A DNA stretch of 64,000 bases, taken from Salsipaludibacter sp963735045 (GTDB taxonomy: Bacteria; Actinomycetota; Nitriliruptoria; Nitriliruptorales; Nitriliruptoraceae). Where the stretch lies: NCBI GenBank assembly GCA_963735045.1, contig CAVTIZ010000001.1:1-64000 (forward strand), given 5' to 3'. Positions within the stretch are counted from its first letter, which is position 1, and each line of letters opens with the position of its first letter. Position numbers and translations under genes: made by a program. Below, piece after piece: positions 7,973-16,620 of the stretch. The notes under the pieces were generated by a model. It saw only the letters and a program-made list of their open reading frames with translations. It searched no databases and was not told the origin of the DNA.

Positions 7973-8760
7973 CAGCTCGCCTGCCGACGGGCGGCGGACG
8001 TCAGTCCGAAGGCCTCCGCCGCGTTGGCGGCGACGGCGTCGGCCAGCTCGTCGACGGTGATGTCCTGGACCGTCGCCAGCTGCTCGGCGACCAGCGGGAT
8101 GTACCCGGGGTCGTTGGGCGTCCCACGATGGGGGTGCGGGGTCAGGAAGGGCGAGTCGGTCTCGGTGAGCACCAGGTCGAGTGGGGCCCGTGCCGCCGCG
8201 TCCCGCAGGGGCTGGGCGTTGCGGAAGGTGACGTTGCCGGCGAAGGACAGGAACCAGCCACGCTCGGCGCAGTGGTCGACCACGTCGGCGTCACCCGAGA
8301 AGCAGTGCATCACGACGCGGTCGGGGGCGCCGTGGTCCTCCAGGGTCGTCAGGGTGTCGTCCCAGGCCTCGCGGCAGTGGATGACCAGCGCCTTGTCGTG
8401 GGCGCGCGCCAGGTCGATGTGGGCTCGGAAGGCCCCGTCCTGCTGCTCGGGCGTGGTGTAGTCGCGGTAGTAGTCCAGCCCGGTCTCGCCGATGCCCACG
8501 ACCACGTCCTCGGATGCCAGGGTGTCGATGACCCCGAGCACGGCCGGGGTGGCCTCCATGGCGTCGTTTGGATGGATCCCCACGACCGCCCACACCCCGT
8601 CGTGCTTGGCGGCGGTGCGCACGGCCTGGGTCGACGAGGCCATGTCGGTGCCGACGGTGACCAGGGTGTCGACGTCGGCGGCACGGGCCCGGGCGACCTG
8701 CTCGGCGACCGACAGGCCGTCGTGGTGGTCGAGGTGGCAGTGCGTGTCGACGAAGGACAT
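7972..8760 (-). CDS. tatD: TatD family metal-dependent hydrolase
   Basis: A 262-residue TIM-barrel DNase/hydrolase. Metal-binding motifs are all visible: DTHCHLD at the N-terminus, IGETGLDYY, VIHCRE, VMHCFSG and ETDSPFL. TatD enzymes act as 3'-5' exonucleases in DNA repair or degradation. ATG at 8760 was chosen because it gives the canonical start MSFVDTHCH; the frame stays open further upstream without similarity. Its stop overlaps the rpf start (ATGA). In many actinobacteria metG lies upstream; here it is absent and rsmI lies upstream instead, after a 222-base gap. Confidence 0.93.
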   Translation of the reverse strand: MSFVDTHCHLDHHDGLSVAEQVARARAADVDTLVTVGTDMASSTQAVRTAAKHDGVWAVVGIHPNDAMEATPAVLGVIDTLASEDVVVGIGETGLDYYRDYTTPEQQDGAFRAHIDLARAHDKALVIHCREAWDDTLTTLEDHGAPDRVVMHCFSGDADVVDHCAERGWFLSFAGNVTFRNAQPLRDAAARAPLDLVLTETDSPFLTPHPHRGTPNDPGYIPLVAEQLATVQDITVDELADAVAANAAEAFGLTSAARRQAS

Positions 8761-8982
8761 GCGGCTTTCGGCGTCGGTGAACGAGGGTCGGGTGCGGAGG
8801 GCGCCGAGACGGTTCGCGACGGGCCCGTGAGGGGCCCGGCGAACTCGCGTCCGACGCTTGTGCACGAAAGCACAATCGTAGCCGGGGTGGTCCGTCGGCC
8901 GACGGACCAGGTCCCCTGTCCGTTCGACCAGTGCCCCGGTCGGGCCTCCGCGCGCCCCTCCGAGCGCCCCGTGCCGGGCACC

Positions 8983-9840
8983 TCACCCGTCGCGGTGGAC
9001 CAGGTCGTAGAGCTCGCGGGTCGGCATCCCGACCTCCTGGGCCACCCGTTTGACGGCCGCCCGTGGGGACAGGCCGGTGGCACCCGCCGCCACCACGCGG
9101 GCCCGCAGGTCGTGGTCGTCGGGGCGCTCGTCGACATCGTCGTCGGGGCGTCCGGCGACCACCAACGTCACCTCGCCGCGCAGGTCGGCGGCCGCGTCAG
9201 CGAGTCCCCCGAGCGTGTCGTGGCGGTGTTCCTCGTGCAGCTTGGTCAGCTCGCGGGTGAGCACCGCCGGCCGCTCCCGTCCGCACGCGTCGGCGAGGTC
9301 GGCGAGGTCCTGCCGGGCGCGGTGGGGCGCCACGAACACCACGATCGTCCGTGGCTCGGCAGCCACGGCTGCCAGGCGCGCCGTGCGACTGGCCCCCCGT
9401 CGGGGCAGGAAGCCCTCCATCACGAACCGGTCCATGGGCAGGCCGGACGCGACCAGGGCGGCCAGCACGGCCGAGGCACCGGGAACCGGCTCGATGCGCA
9501 CGCCTGCGGCCACGGCGGCCGCGATCAGCCGGTGACCGGGATCGGACACGCCCGGGGTTCCCGCATCCGACACCAGTGCGACCCGCTCCCCGGCGACCAG
9601 CCGGGCCAGCACGGCCGGCACCTGGGCGCGCTCGTTGTGGTCGTGCAGGGCCCACTGCGGCCGGTCCGAGCCAACGTGGGCGAGCAGCCGACCGGTGCGG
9701 CGGGTGTCCTCGGCACAGACCAGGTCGGCGGTCCGCAGGGCCTGCGCCGCCCGCGGGCTGAGGTCGTCGAGGTTGCCGATCGGGGTCGCCACGACCTGCA
9801 GCACCCCCGTCGCGCCATCGGACCCGTCCACGGCGGCCAT
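8983..9840 (-). CDS. rsmI: 16S rRNA 2'-O-ribose C1402 methyltransferase
   Basis: Tetrapyrrole-methylase-fold enzyme that modifies C1402 in the ribosomal P site. Hallmarks: VATPIGNLDDLSPRA at the N-terminus, EDTRRTGRLL and LVSDAGTPGVSDPGH. Length 285 residues is normal. The start ATG at 9840 overlaps the stop of rfbD (ATGA); the frame runs on upstream but only through rfbD out of frame. Co-transcription with rfbC-rfbD links a ribosome maintenance gene to dTDP-rhamnose synthesis by position only. Confidence 0.93.
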   Translation of the reverse strand: MAAVDGSDGATGVLQVVATPIGNLDDLSPRAAQALRTADLVCAEDTRRTGRLLAHVGSDRPQWALHDHNERAQVPAVLARLVAGERVALVSDAGTPGVSDPGHRLIAAAVAAGVRIEPVPGASAVLAALVASGLPMDRFVMEGFLPRRGASRTARLAAVAAEPRTIVVFVAPHRARQDLADLADACGRERPAVLTRELTKLHEEHRHDTLGGLADAAADLRGEVTLVVAGRPDDDVDERPDDHDLRARVVAAGATGLSPRAAVKRVAQEVGMPTRELYDLVHRDG

Positions 9841-10694
9841 CACCGGCGTCGCTGCCCAGCCACCACCTCGACCAGGGCGTCCTGCCACGGACGCGGCGCC
9901 GGCAGTCCGAGCTCGTCGTGGCGGGTCGAGCCCAGCACCGACCACGCCGGGCGGGGTGCCGGGGTCGGGAACTCGGCGGTCGTGCACGGCGACACCCGGG
10001 CCGGGTCGTGACCGGCCAGCCGGGCGGCCTCCCGGGCCAGCCCGCACCAGCTGGTGTCGCCCGCGTTGGTCACGTGGGCGATCCCGGTGGGCCGGTTCTC
10101 GACCAGGACCACCAGGGCGTCGGCGAGGTCGGCGGCCACCGTGGGTCGCCCGACCTGGTCGTCCACCACGGACGGGTCCACGCCGCGGTCCAGCAGCGAC
10201 AGCATCGTGGCCACGAAGTTGGGGTGGGTGCCCGACACGAGCCACGACGTGCGCACGACCAGGGCCGCGTCGGTGGCCAGGGCGGCCTGCTCCCCCACCA
10301 GCTTCGACCGCCCGTAGGCGTTGACGGGTCGCGTGGGATGGTCCTCGAGCAGGGGCCGGTCACCCGTGCCGTCGAAGACGTAGTCGGTGGACAGGGACAC
10401 CAGCCAGCCCCCGGTTCGCGCCGCCCAGTCCGCCATCACCCCGACCGTGGTCCCGTTGATCCGGGTCGCCAGCGCCTCGTTGGCCTCGGCGTCGTCCACG
10501 GCCGTGAAGGCGCCGGCGTTGACGATCACGTCCGGCCGCAGGTCGTCCAGCGCCGCGGCCACGTCGTCGGGGCGGGACAGGTCGAGGAGGTGGAGGTCGG
10601 TGGCCACCACCGTGGCGTGGTCGGCCAGTCGCGGCGCCAGCGCGGAACCCAGCTGGCCCGACGCACCCGTCAGCAGGATCCTGTCCACCGTCAC
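9840..10694 (-). CDS. rfbD: dTDP-4-dehydrorhamnose reductase
   Basis: RmlD, the NADPH-dependent last step of dTDP-L-rhamnose synthesis. The Rossmann motif TGASGQLGSALA, the STDYVFDG block and the catalytic YGRSK are present. GTG start at 10694 overlaps the rfbC stop (GTGA), giving 284 residues. The partner genes rfbB and rfbA are in a separate leftward operon 3-5 kb away, on the other side of a PMT-type gene, so the rhamnose pathway is complete but split. Confidence 0.93.
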   Translation of the reverse strand: MTVDRILLTGASGQLGSALAPRLADHATVVATDLHLLDLSRPDDVAAALDDLRPDVIVNAGAFTAVDDAEANEALATRINGTTVGVMADWAARTGGWLVSLSTDYVFDGTGDRPLLEDHPTRPVNAYGRSKLVGEQAALATDAALVVRTSWLVSGTHPNFVATMLSLLDRGVDPSVVDDQVGRPTVAADLADALVVLVENRPTGIAHVTNAGDTSWCGLAREAARLAGHDPARVSPCTTAEFPTPAPRPAWSVLGSTRHDELGLPAPRPWQDALVEVVAGQRRR

Positions 10695-11248
10695 GACCCC
10701 GGCGACGCGTCGAAGACGTCCGCGTCGGCCAGGGCCGGGGCCGCGGCGTCCTTGTCCGACAGCAGTGGCGGGCCGTCCAACGGCCAGTCGATCGCCAGGT
10801 CGGGGTCGTCCCAGGCGATGCTGCGCTCGGTGGCCGGGTCGTAGGGCGCCGTGGCCTTGTAGAGCAGCTCGGCGTGGTCGGTCAGGGCGAGGAAGCCGTG
10901 GGCGAAGCCGGGTGGGATCCACAGTTGCCGGTGGTTGTCCGCCGACAGTTCCTCGCCGACCCACTCCCCGAACGTGTCGGAGTCCCGCCGGACGTCGACG
11001 GCGACGTCCCACACGCGTCCGCGGCCACACCGCACGAGCTTGCCCTGGGCGCTCGGCGGGAGCTGGTAGTGCAGTCCCCGCAGGACACCACGGTCCGACG
11101 ACGAGTGGTTGTCCTGGACGAAGGTCGCGTCCCCGACGAGCTCGCGGGTGGTCCGGGCCGACCAACTCTCGAAGAACCAGCCGCGCTCGTCACGGAACAG
11201 CCGGGGCTGGACGACCACGACGGACGGCAGTGCGGTCTCGTGGAACAT
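10691..11248 (-). CDS. rfbC: dTDP-4-dehydrorhamnose 3,5-epimerase
   Basis: RmlC, a cupin-fold epimerase acting between RmlB and RmlD. The catalytic region RGVLRGLHYQ and the IPPGFAHGF strand are clear. Start ATG at 11248 gives 185 residues, the usual length; the frame is open further upstream without homology. First gene of rfbC-rfbD-rsmI, 128 bases from a divergent PMT-family gene. Confidence 0.93.
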   Translation of the reverse strand: MFHETALPSVVVVQPRLFRDERGWFFESWSARTTRELVGDATFVQDNHSSSDRGVLRGLHYQLPPSAQGKLVRCGRGRVWDVAVDVRRDSDTFGEWVGEELSADNHRQLWIPPGFAHGFLALTDHAELLYKATAPYDPATERSIAWDDPDLAIDWPLDGPPLLSDKDAAAPALADADVFDASPGS

Positions 11249-11376
11249 GCGCGAGGTCCTCGGTGGCGTGCGACGGCGCGGTGGCGGGGCGGGGCACGGC
11301 CTGACGCTAGCACCCGGTCCCGAGGCGGCCGGGGAGTGGCCGGAGCCCGGCGCCCACCCCCGTAGACTCGCCCACC

Positions 11377-13224
11377 ATGACCTGGTTGACGGCCGTCCCA
11401 CGGCGGGCACGACTCCTGATCCCCGTCGTCGTCGTCGGCCTCGCCGTCGTCACGATGGTGGTCGGGATCTGGCATCCCGACCGGATCTTCTTCGACGAGG
11501 TCTACTACGTCAACGACGCCCGCGACATCCTGGAGTTCGGGGTCGAACAGGGCTTCGTGGTCCACCCGCCCCTGGGAAAACTGCTCATCGCCACGGGGAT
11601 CTGGGTGGCGGGTGACGGTCCGGTCGGCTGGCGCCTGGTCGGCGGACTGCTGGCCGTGGCATCGGTGTGGCTGACCTACCTGCTGGCGCGCCGGCTGGGC
11701 CTGCGCCTGGCCGCCGCGGGCCTGGCCGGGCTCGTCCTCGCACTCGACGGGGTGTTCATCGCCCAGGCCCGCACGGCCATGCTGGACATCCACCTCGCAT
11801 TCTTCGTCGTCCTGGGCGCCTACGCCCTGGTGCGTGACCGTGATCGCCTGCGAGTAGCCGACGACGCCGCCCTGGCGGCCGCCGAGGCGACACCCGCGGA
11901 CCGGGACCCGTCACCGCCGGGTGGGGACGCGTCGCCCGCGAGTGAGGACCCGCCACCACCGGGTGCGGACCCACCACCACCGGCGGCCGTACCCACCGAT
12001 CCGGGAACCCCGGATCGTCCGCCGACCCTGGCCCAGCGTGACGGGGAGGGCCGTTGGGTCGCGGTGGGTCCGTCGCCGGCGCCGCCCCCGCGGCCCGAGC
12101 TGCCACGGGTCGGCCGGTGGTGGCTGGTCCTGGCCGGGGCCGCCTTCGGTGGTGGCGTGGCCGTCAAGTGGTCCGGTGCCCTGGCCCTGCTCGCCGCCGG
12201 GCTGGTGTGGCTGGTCGTGGAACTGGCCCGGCGGCGTCGCGTCACGGGTCGGGTGACCACGCGACTGTGGGGGGCCCTCGGGCTGGGTGTGCTCGCCCTG
12301 GGACTGGTCCCGATGGTGACCTACGCGGTCACGTGGACACCGTGGTTCGTCGCCTTCGACCAGACCTGGATCGCCGACGCGCACTGCGACGGGGCCGGCG
12401 ACGACCTCGACTGCACCGGACCGGTCGGCCGCGTGCGTGCCCTGGCCAGCTACCACGAGCGCATGATCCAGTTCCACATCGACCTCGAGGCCGAGCACGC
12501 CTACCGCGCCGAGGCGTGGAACTGGCCGATCCAACGTCGCCCGGTCGTGTTCTACTACGAGAGCTGCAGCGACGATCGGCTCGCCCGCGTGGCCGAGACC
12601 GACACCGACGGCGAGGTCACCGTCCCCGAACCGTGTCGGGTCGCCCAGGGCGAGGCGGCCGAGATCCTCGACGTCGGCAACCCGGCCGCGTGGTGGCTGC
12701 TGCTGGCCGGGCTGCCGGTGCTGGGCATGCTGGCGCGTCGGCGGGACCGCGACGCCGCGTTCGTGCTGGCCTTCTACGGTGCCCAGTTCCTGCCCTGGCT
12801 GCTGGCGTCACGTCCGGTGTTCAACTTCTACACCGTGCCGCTGGTGCCGTTCGTCGCCCTCGCGCTGGGACTGGTCGTCGACCGCGTGACCTCGCGCGAC
12901 CGGTGGGTCCGCGCGTCCCTGCTGGGCCTGCTGGCCGGGTCCGTGGTGCTGCTGGGAACCGTGGTCGGGGACGTGGTCGGCACGGGACTCCTCGAACCGG
13001 TCCGGTGGTACGCGGTCGGCGTGGCGGCGCTGCTGGGCGGTGCGCTGGTCGGCGGTCCCGCACCTGACCCGCGCGGGCCCCCGGGCACCCGGCGTCGGTG
13101 GCCGACGGTGGTCGTGGCCGTGGTGGTCGTGGCCGTCGGGCTCTACTTCCTGCCCGTGTGGACCGGCATCGCCGGTCCGGAGGAGTTCGTCAAGTCGCAC
13201 TGGTGGCTGCCGACGTGGATCTGA
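11377..13224 (+). CDS. PMT-family protein O-mannosyltransferase
   Basis: A 615-residue membrane glycosyltransferase of GT39 (Pmt). The N-terminus has a membrane segment followed by the extracytoplasmic loop with the catalytic IFFDEVYYVND (D40-E41) and HPPLGK; about ten further hydrophobic segments follow. In actinobacteria Pmt uses polyprenyl-phosphate-mannose to mannosylate proteins during Sec export. Odd feature: a roughly 90-residue Pro/Ala/Asp-rich insertion (about 155-245) between membrane segments, absent from typical members. The gene lies next to rfbC and rsmI, as the Pmt gene does near rsmI in mycobacteria. Confidence 0.88.
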   Translation: MTWLTAVPRRARLLIPVVVVGLAVVTMVVGIWHPDRIFFDEVYYVNDARDILEFGVEQGFVVHPPLGKLLIATGIWVAGDGPVGWRLVGGLLAVASVWLTYLLARRLGLRLAAAGLAGLVLALDGVFIAQARTAMLDIHLAFFVVLGAYALVRDRDRLRVADDAALAAAEATPADRDPSPPGGDASPASEDPPPPGADPPPPAAVPTDPGTPDRPPTLAQRDGEGRWVAVGPSPAPPPRPELPRVGRWWLVLAGAAFGGGVAVKWSGALALLAAGLVWLVVELARRRRVTGRVTTRLWGALGLGVLALGLVPMVTYAVTWTPWFVAFDQTWIADAHCDGAGDDLDCTGPVGRVRALASYHERMIQFHIDLEAEHAYRAEAWNWPIQRRPVVFYYESCSDDRLARVAETDTDGEVTVPEPCRVAQGEAAEILDVGNPAAWWLLLAGLPVLGMLARRRDRDAAFVLAFYGAQFLPWLLASRPVFNFYTVPLVPFVALALGLVVDRVTSRDRWVRASLLGLLAGSVVLLGTVVGDVVGTGLLEPVRWYAVGVAALLGGALVGGPAPDPRGPPGTRRRWPTVVVAVVVVAVGLYFLPVWTGIAGPEEFVKSHWWLPTWI

Positions 13225-13229
13225 CCGGA

Positions 13230-13253
13230 CCCCGGTCGGGGACCGGACCGGGG
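13230..13253. terminator. Hairpin between convergent PMT and rfbA genes
   Basis: CCCCGGTC (13230-13237) pairs exactly with GACCGGGG (13246-13253) across an 8-base loop, directly after the PMT stop and just before the end of rfbA. No T-run follows, so it would be a bidirectional GC-rich terminator at best. Confidence 0.5.
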
Positions 13254-13260
13254 ATCCGGC

Positions 13261-14319
13261 TCACTCGCCGATGACCTCGCACTGCTCACCCAGGGTCAGC
13301 TCGACGAACTTCGACGGTGCCGCGCCACGCAGCCGTGTCGCCCGCCCGACCAGCGACGAGCGCAGGCTCCAGCCGTGCACGACCACGTCCTCCATGATGA
13401 TCGAGGACTCCACGGTCGCGTCCACGAGCTGGCATCGGGCCCCGATGGCGGTGTTGGGCCCGACGGTGGTCCGTCGCAGGTCCGCACGCGCGCCGATCAC
13501 GGCCGGACCCGTCACGTCGCAGTCGACCAGCCGAGCTCCCGGGGCGACCTGCACCGGGCCACGCAGCTTGCCCCCGACCACCTCGCCGCGGACGTCGGAC
13601 TCGAGGTCGCGCAGCACCAGTTCGTTGGCCTGCAGGAGGTCGTCCTTGCGACCGGTGTCCTTCCACCAGCCGCGGACGATCGACGAGGCCACGCGGTGGT
13701 CGTGGTCGATCAACCACTGGATCGCGTCGGTGATCTCCAACTCGCCCCGCGGCGAGGGCTCGATGCCCGCGATCGCGTCGGCGATGGTGGCGTCGAACAG
13801 GTAGACGCCGACCAGGGCGAGGTCGGACCTCGGCACGGTCGGCTTCTCGACCAGTCGGACGACGTGGCCGTCGTCGTCCAGCTCGGCGACCCCGAAGTGG
13901 GACGGTTCGTCCACCCGGGTCAACAGGATCTGGCAGTTCACGTCCGCGGCCAGGTAGTCCTCCACGACGTCGGCGACACCCCGCTTGACCATGTTGTCGC
14001 CCAGGTACATCAACACGTCGTCGCCGTCGACCCACGGCAGGGCACAGCCCAGGGCGTGCGCCAGGCCCAGCGGTTCGTCCTGCACCAGGTAGGTCACCTC
14101 CAACCCGAGGTCGTGGCCGCTGCCCACCGACCGCCGGACGTCGTCGCCGGTCTCGGGCGACACGATGATGCACACCTCGGTGATCCCGGCCGAGGCCAGG
14201 TCGGACAGGCCGTAGTGCAGGATCGGCCGGTTCGCGACCGGCACCAGCTGCTTGGCCATGGAGTGGGTGATGGGGCGCAGGCGCGTCCCCGAACCCCCGG
14301 ACAGCACGACGCCCTTCAT
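13261..14319 (-). CDS. rfbA: Glucose-1-phosphate thymidylyltransferase (long form)
   Basis: RmlA-type nucleotidyltransferase making dTDP-glucose. Signature LSGGSGTRLRPITHSMAKQL at the N-terminus and the sugar-binding block VEKPTVPRSD are present. At 352 residues it is the long form, with a C-terminal left-handed beta-helix (about 250-352) rather than the short tetrameric RmlA. ATG at 14319 has GAGGAG upstream and overlaps the rfbB stop (ATGA). Long-form enzymes often serve deoxy-sugar pathways for secondary or surface glycans, which fits the neighbouring aminotransferase. Confidence 0.9.
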   Translation of the reverse strand: MKGVVLSGGSGTRLRPITHSMAKQLVPVANRPILHYGLSDLASAGITEVCIIVSPETGDDVRRSVGSGHDLGLEVTYLVQDEPLGLAHALGCALPWVDGDDVLMYLGDNMVKRGVADVVEDYLAADVNCQILLTRVDEPSHFGVAELDDDGHVVRLVEKPTVPRSDLALVGVYLFDATIADAIAGIEPSPRGELEITDAIQWLIDHDHRVASSIVRGWWKDTGRKDDLLQANELVLRDLESDVRGEVVGGKLRGPVQVAPGARLVDCDVTGPAVIGARADLRRTTVGPNTAIGARCQLVDATVESSIIMEDVVVHGWSLRSSLVGRATRLRGAAPSKFVELTLGEQCEVIGE

Positions 14320-15299
14320 CGGGTCTCCTCTCGACGTTCTCGCAGTGGTCGCCACCAGTCCTCGCGCTCGCGGTACCACTGGACGGTCTCGGACAGGCGC
14401 TGGTCGAAGGAGTGGCGTGGCTCCCAGCCGAGTGCCCGGACCTTGCCCGAGTCCACCGCGTAGCGGAGGTCGTGGCCGAGCCGGTCCGGCACCCGCCGCA
14501 CACGCGACTCGTCGGCCCCGACCTCGGCCAGGATCCGCCTCGTCAGGTCCAGGTTGGCCAACTGGGCGTTGGCGCCGATGTTGTAGACCTCACCCGCCGA
14601 CCCGGCGTCCAGCACCAGCTCGAGCGCGGCGCAGTGGTCCTCGACGTGGAGCCAGTCACGCTCGTTGCGACCGTCGCCGTACAGGGGGACCTCACCACCG
14701 TCGAGCAGGTTGGTCACGAACAGCGGGATCACCTTCTCGGGGAACTGGTAGGGCCCGTAGTTGTTGGTGCAGCGCGTCACCCGCACGTCCAGCCCGAAGG
14801 TCCGGTGGTAGCTCAGCGCGAGCAGGTCCGAGCCGGCCTTGGACGACGAGTACGGCGAGGACGGGTCCAGCGTCGCGGACTCGTCGGGGAAGCCCTCGGC
14901 GACCGAGCCGTAGACCTCGTCGGTGGACACGTGCAGCACCGTCGCCACGCCGGCGTCGAGGGCTCCCTGCAGCACCACGCCGGTCCCGACGACGTTGGTG
15001 GTCAGGAACACCGCGGGCCCGGCGATCGAGCGGTCCACGTGGCTCTCGGCGGCGAAGTGCACCACCTGGTCGATGCCGGCCATCGCGCTGGCCACGGCGT
15101 CGGCATCGGTGATGTCGGCGTGCACGAAGGTGTGTCGTGGGTCGGCGTCGAGTTCGTCGACGGTGGCGCGGACCCCGGCGTAGGTCAGCGCGTCGAGGTT
15201 GACCACCTCCACGTCACGGTCGGGGTCCGACAGCACCCGCCGGACGAAGTTCGAGCCGATGAAGCCGGCACCCCCGGTGACGAGCAGGCGGCGGGTCAT
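14316..15299 (-). CDS. rfbB: dTDP-glucose 4,6-dehydratase
   Basis: RmlB, an extended SDR converting dTDP-glucose to dTDP-4-keto-6-deoxyglucose, the branch point for rhamnose and amino-deoxy sugars. Motifs: VTGGAGFIGSNFVRR, HFAAESHVDRS, STDEVYGS and catalytic YSSSKAGSD. ATG at 15299 gives 327 residues. First gene of the rfbB-rfbA pair; a TATGAT hexamer at 15339-15344 (leftward) could be its -10, without a clear -35. The 155 bases to the divergent aminotransferase hold the promoters for both. Confidence 0.94.
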   Translation of the reverse strand: MTRRLLVTGGAGFIGSNFVRRVLSDPDRDVEVVNLDALTYAGVRATVDELDADPRHTFVHADITDADAVASAMAGIDQVVHFAAESHVDRSIAGPAVFLTTNVVGTGVVLQGALDAGVATVLHVSTDEVYGSVAEGFPDESATLDPSSPYSSSKAGSDLLALSYHRTFGLDVRVTRCTNNYGPYQFPEKVIPLFVTNLLDGGEVPLYGDGRNERDWLHVEDHCAALELVLDAGSAGEVYNIGANAQLANLDLTRRILAEVGADESRVRRVPDRLGHDLRYAVDSGKVRALGWEPRHSFDQRLSETVQWYREREDWWRPLRERREETR

Positions 15300-15454
15300 G
15301 GCAGACTCCGGGTGGGCGGTGGGGCAGGGGCGTCCGGCATCATAGGAGTCGCCCGCCGGTCCCGGCGTTCGGGCAGTCGCCCACGCTGGCCACCGCCGTC
15401 CCGGGACTAGCCTCGCCCCGTCCGGCAGCCCCGCCATCCGTCGCTGGAGTCCCC

Positions 15455-16609
15455 GTGTCCACGACCACCACCGCGATTCCGTTCAACCGGCCCGCGTTGG
15501 TCGGTGACGAGCTCGACCTGGTGCGGGCGGCGATCGAGGACGGCCACACGGCGATGGACGGCAGTTTCACCGAACGGGTCCGCGACCTGTTGCGGACCGA
15601 GTTGCGAGCAGCCGACGTGCTGCTGACCACGTCGTGCACCGACGCGCTGGAGATGAGCGCGATGCTGCTGGACGTCGGGCCCGGCGACGTGGTGATCGTG
15701 CCGTCGTTCACCTTCGTGTCCACCGCACTGGCCTTCGCCCGGGCCGGCGCGTCCATCCGGTTCGCCGACATCGAACCCACCACGCTGGGGATCGACCCGG
15801 CCTCGGTCGCGGGGCTGCTCGACGAGCAGGTCCGGGCCGTGGTGCCGGTGCACTACGGCGGCATCAGTGCCGACCTGGTGGGGCTGCGGTCGGTGCTGGC
15901 CGACCACCCCCGCGCGGAACTGGTCGAGGACAACGCCCACGGGCTGTTCGCCACCACCGACGGCCAGCCGCTCGGCTCGTTCGGACGCTTCTCCACCCTG
16001 TCCTTCCACGAGACCAAGAACTTCGTGTGCGGCGAGGGTGGGGCCCTGGTGGTCAACGACCCGGGTGACGTCGACCGCGCCCACGTGCTCAAGGACAAGG
16101 GCACCAACCGGCGGGCCTTCTTCCAGGGCCAGGTCGACAAGTACTCGTGGAAGGACACCGGCTCGTCGTTCGGGTTGTCGGACCTGCTGGCCGCCTTCCT
16201 CTACGGCCAGCTCGAACGCCGCGACGAGGTCCTGGCCGCACGACGACGGGTCCACGAGCGCTACCTCGCCAACCTCACCCCGCACGCCGAGGACGCCGGC
16301 CTCACGCTGCCGCACGTCCCGGCCGGCGACACGCCCGGCTACCACCTGTTCCACGTGCTCCTGCCGGACGGCCGCACACGGGATGCGGCCCTCGCCGGAC
16401 TGCGCGACGCCGGCATCGGGGCGACGTTCCACTACGTGCCGCTGCACGACTCGGACGGCGGGCGCCGGTTCGGCGACGGCGTGCAGGCCTGTCCGGTGAC
16501 CGAGGACGTCAGTGCCCGCCTGCTGCGCCTGCCGTTCTTCAACACCCTGACCGACGACGAGATCGATCGGGTCTGCGCACGCCTGCTGGACGTGCTCGAC
16601 GCCTCCTGA
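15455..16609 (+). CDS. rffA: dTDP-4-amino-4,6-dideoxygalactose transaminase (WecE-like)
   Basis: A 384-residue PLP-dependent DegT/DnrJ/EryC1/StrS aminotransferase. The FNRPALVGDELDLV N-terminus and PLP-lysine motif SFHETKNF are those of RffA/WecE, which aminate dTDP-4-keto-6-deoxyglucose. The substrate is made by rfbA and rfbB next door. GTG start. It begins a rightward cluster with a methyltransferase, a GT2 and a sulfotransferase, so its product is probably an amino-deoxy sugar for a surface glycan. The exact sugar isomer cannot be proved from sequence. Confidence 0.85.
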   Translation: MSTTTTAIPFNRPALVGDELDLVRAAIEDGHTAMDGSFTERVRDLLRTELRAADVLLTTSCTDALEMSAMLLDVGPGDVVIVPSFTFVSTALAFARAGASIRFADIEPTTLGIDPASVAGLLDEQVRAVVPVHYGGISADLVGLRSVLADHPRAELVEDNAHGLFATTDGQPLGSFGRFSTLSFHETKNFVCGEGGALVVNDPGDVDRAHVLKDKGTNRRAFFQGQVDKYSWKDTGSSFGLSDLLAAFLYGQLERRDEVLAARRRVHERYLANLTPHAEDAGLTLPHVPAGDTPGYHLFHVLLPDGRTRDAALAGLRDAGIGATFHYVPLHDSDGGRRFGDGVQACPVTEDVSARLLRLPFFNTLTDDEIDRVCARLLDVLDAS

Positions 16610-16620
16610 GGAGCCCCGCC

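Noticed and set aside
16147..16620. N-terminal extension of the methyltransferase frame
   Set aside because: This part is the aminotransferase gene read out of frame; the GTG at 16621 has a ribosome site and gives a normal length.
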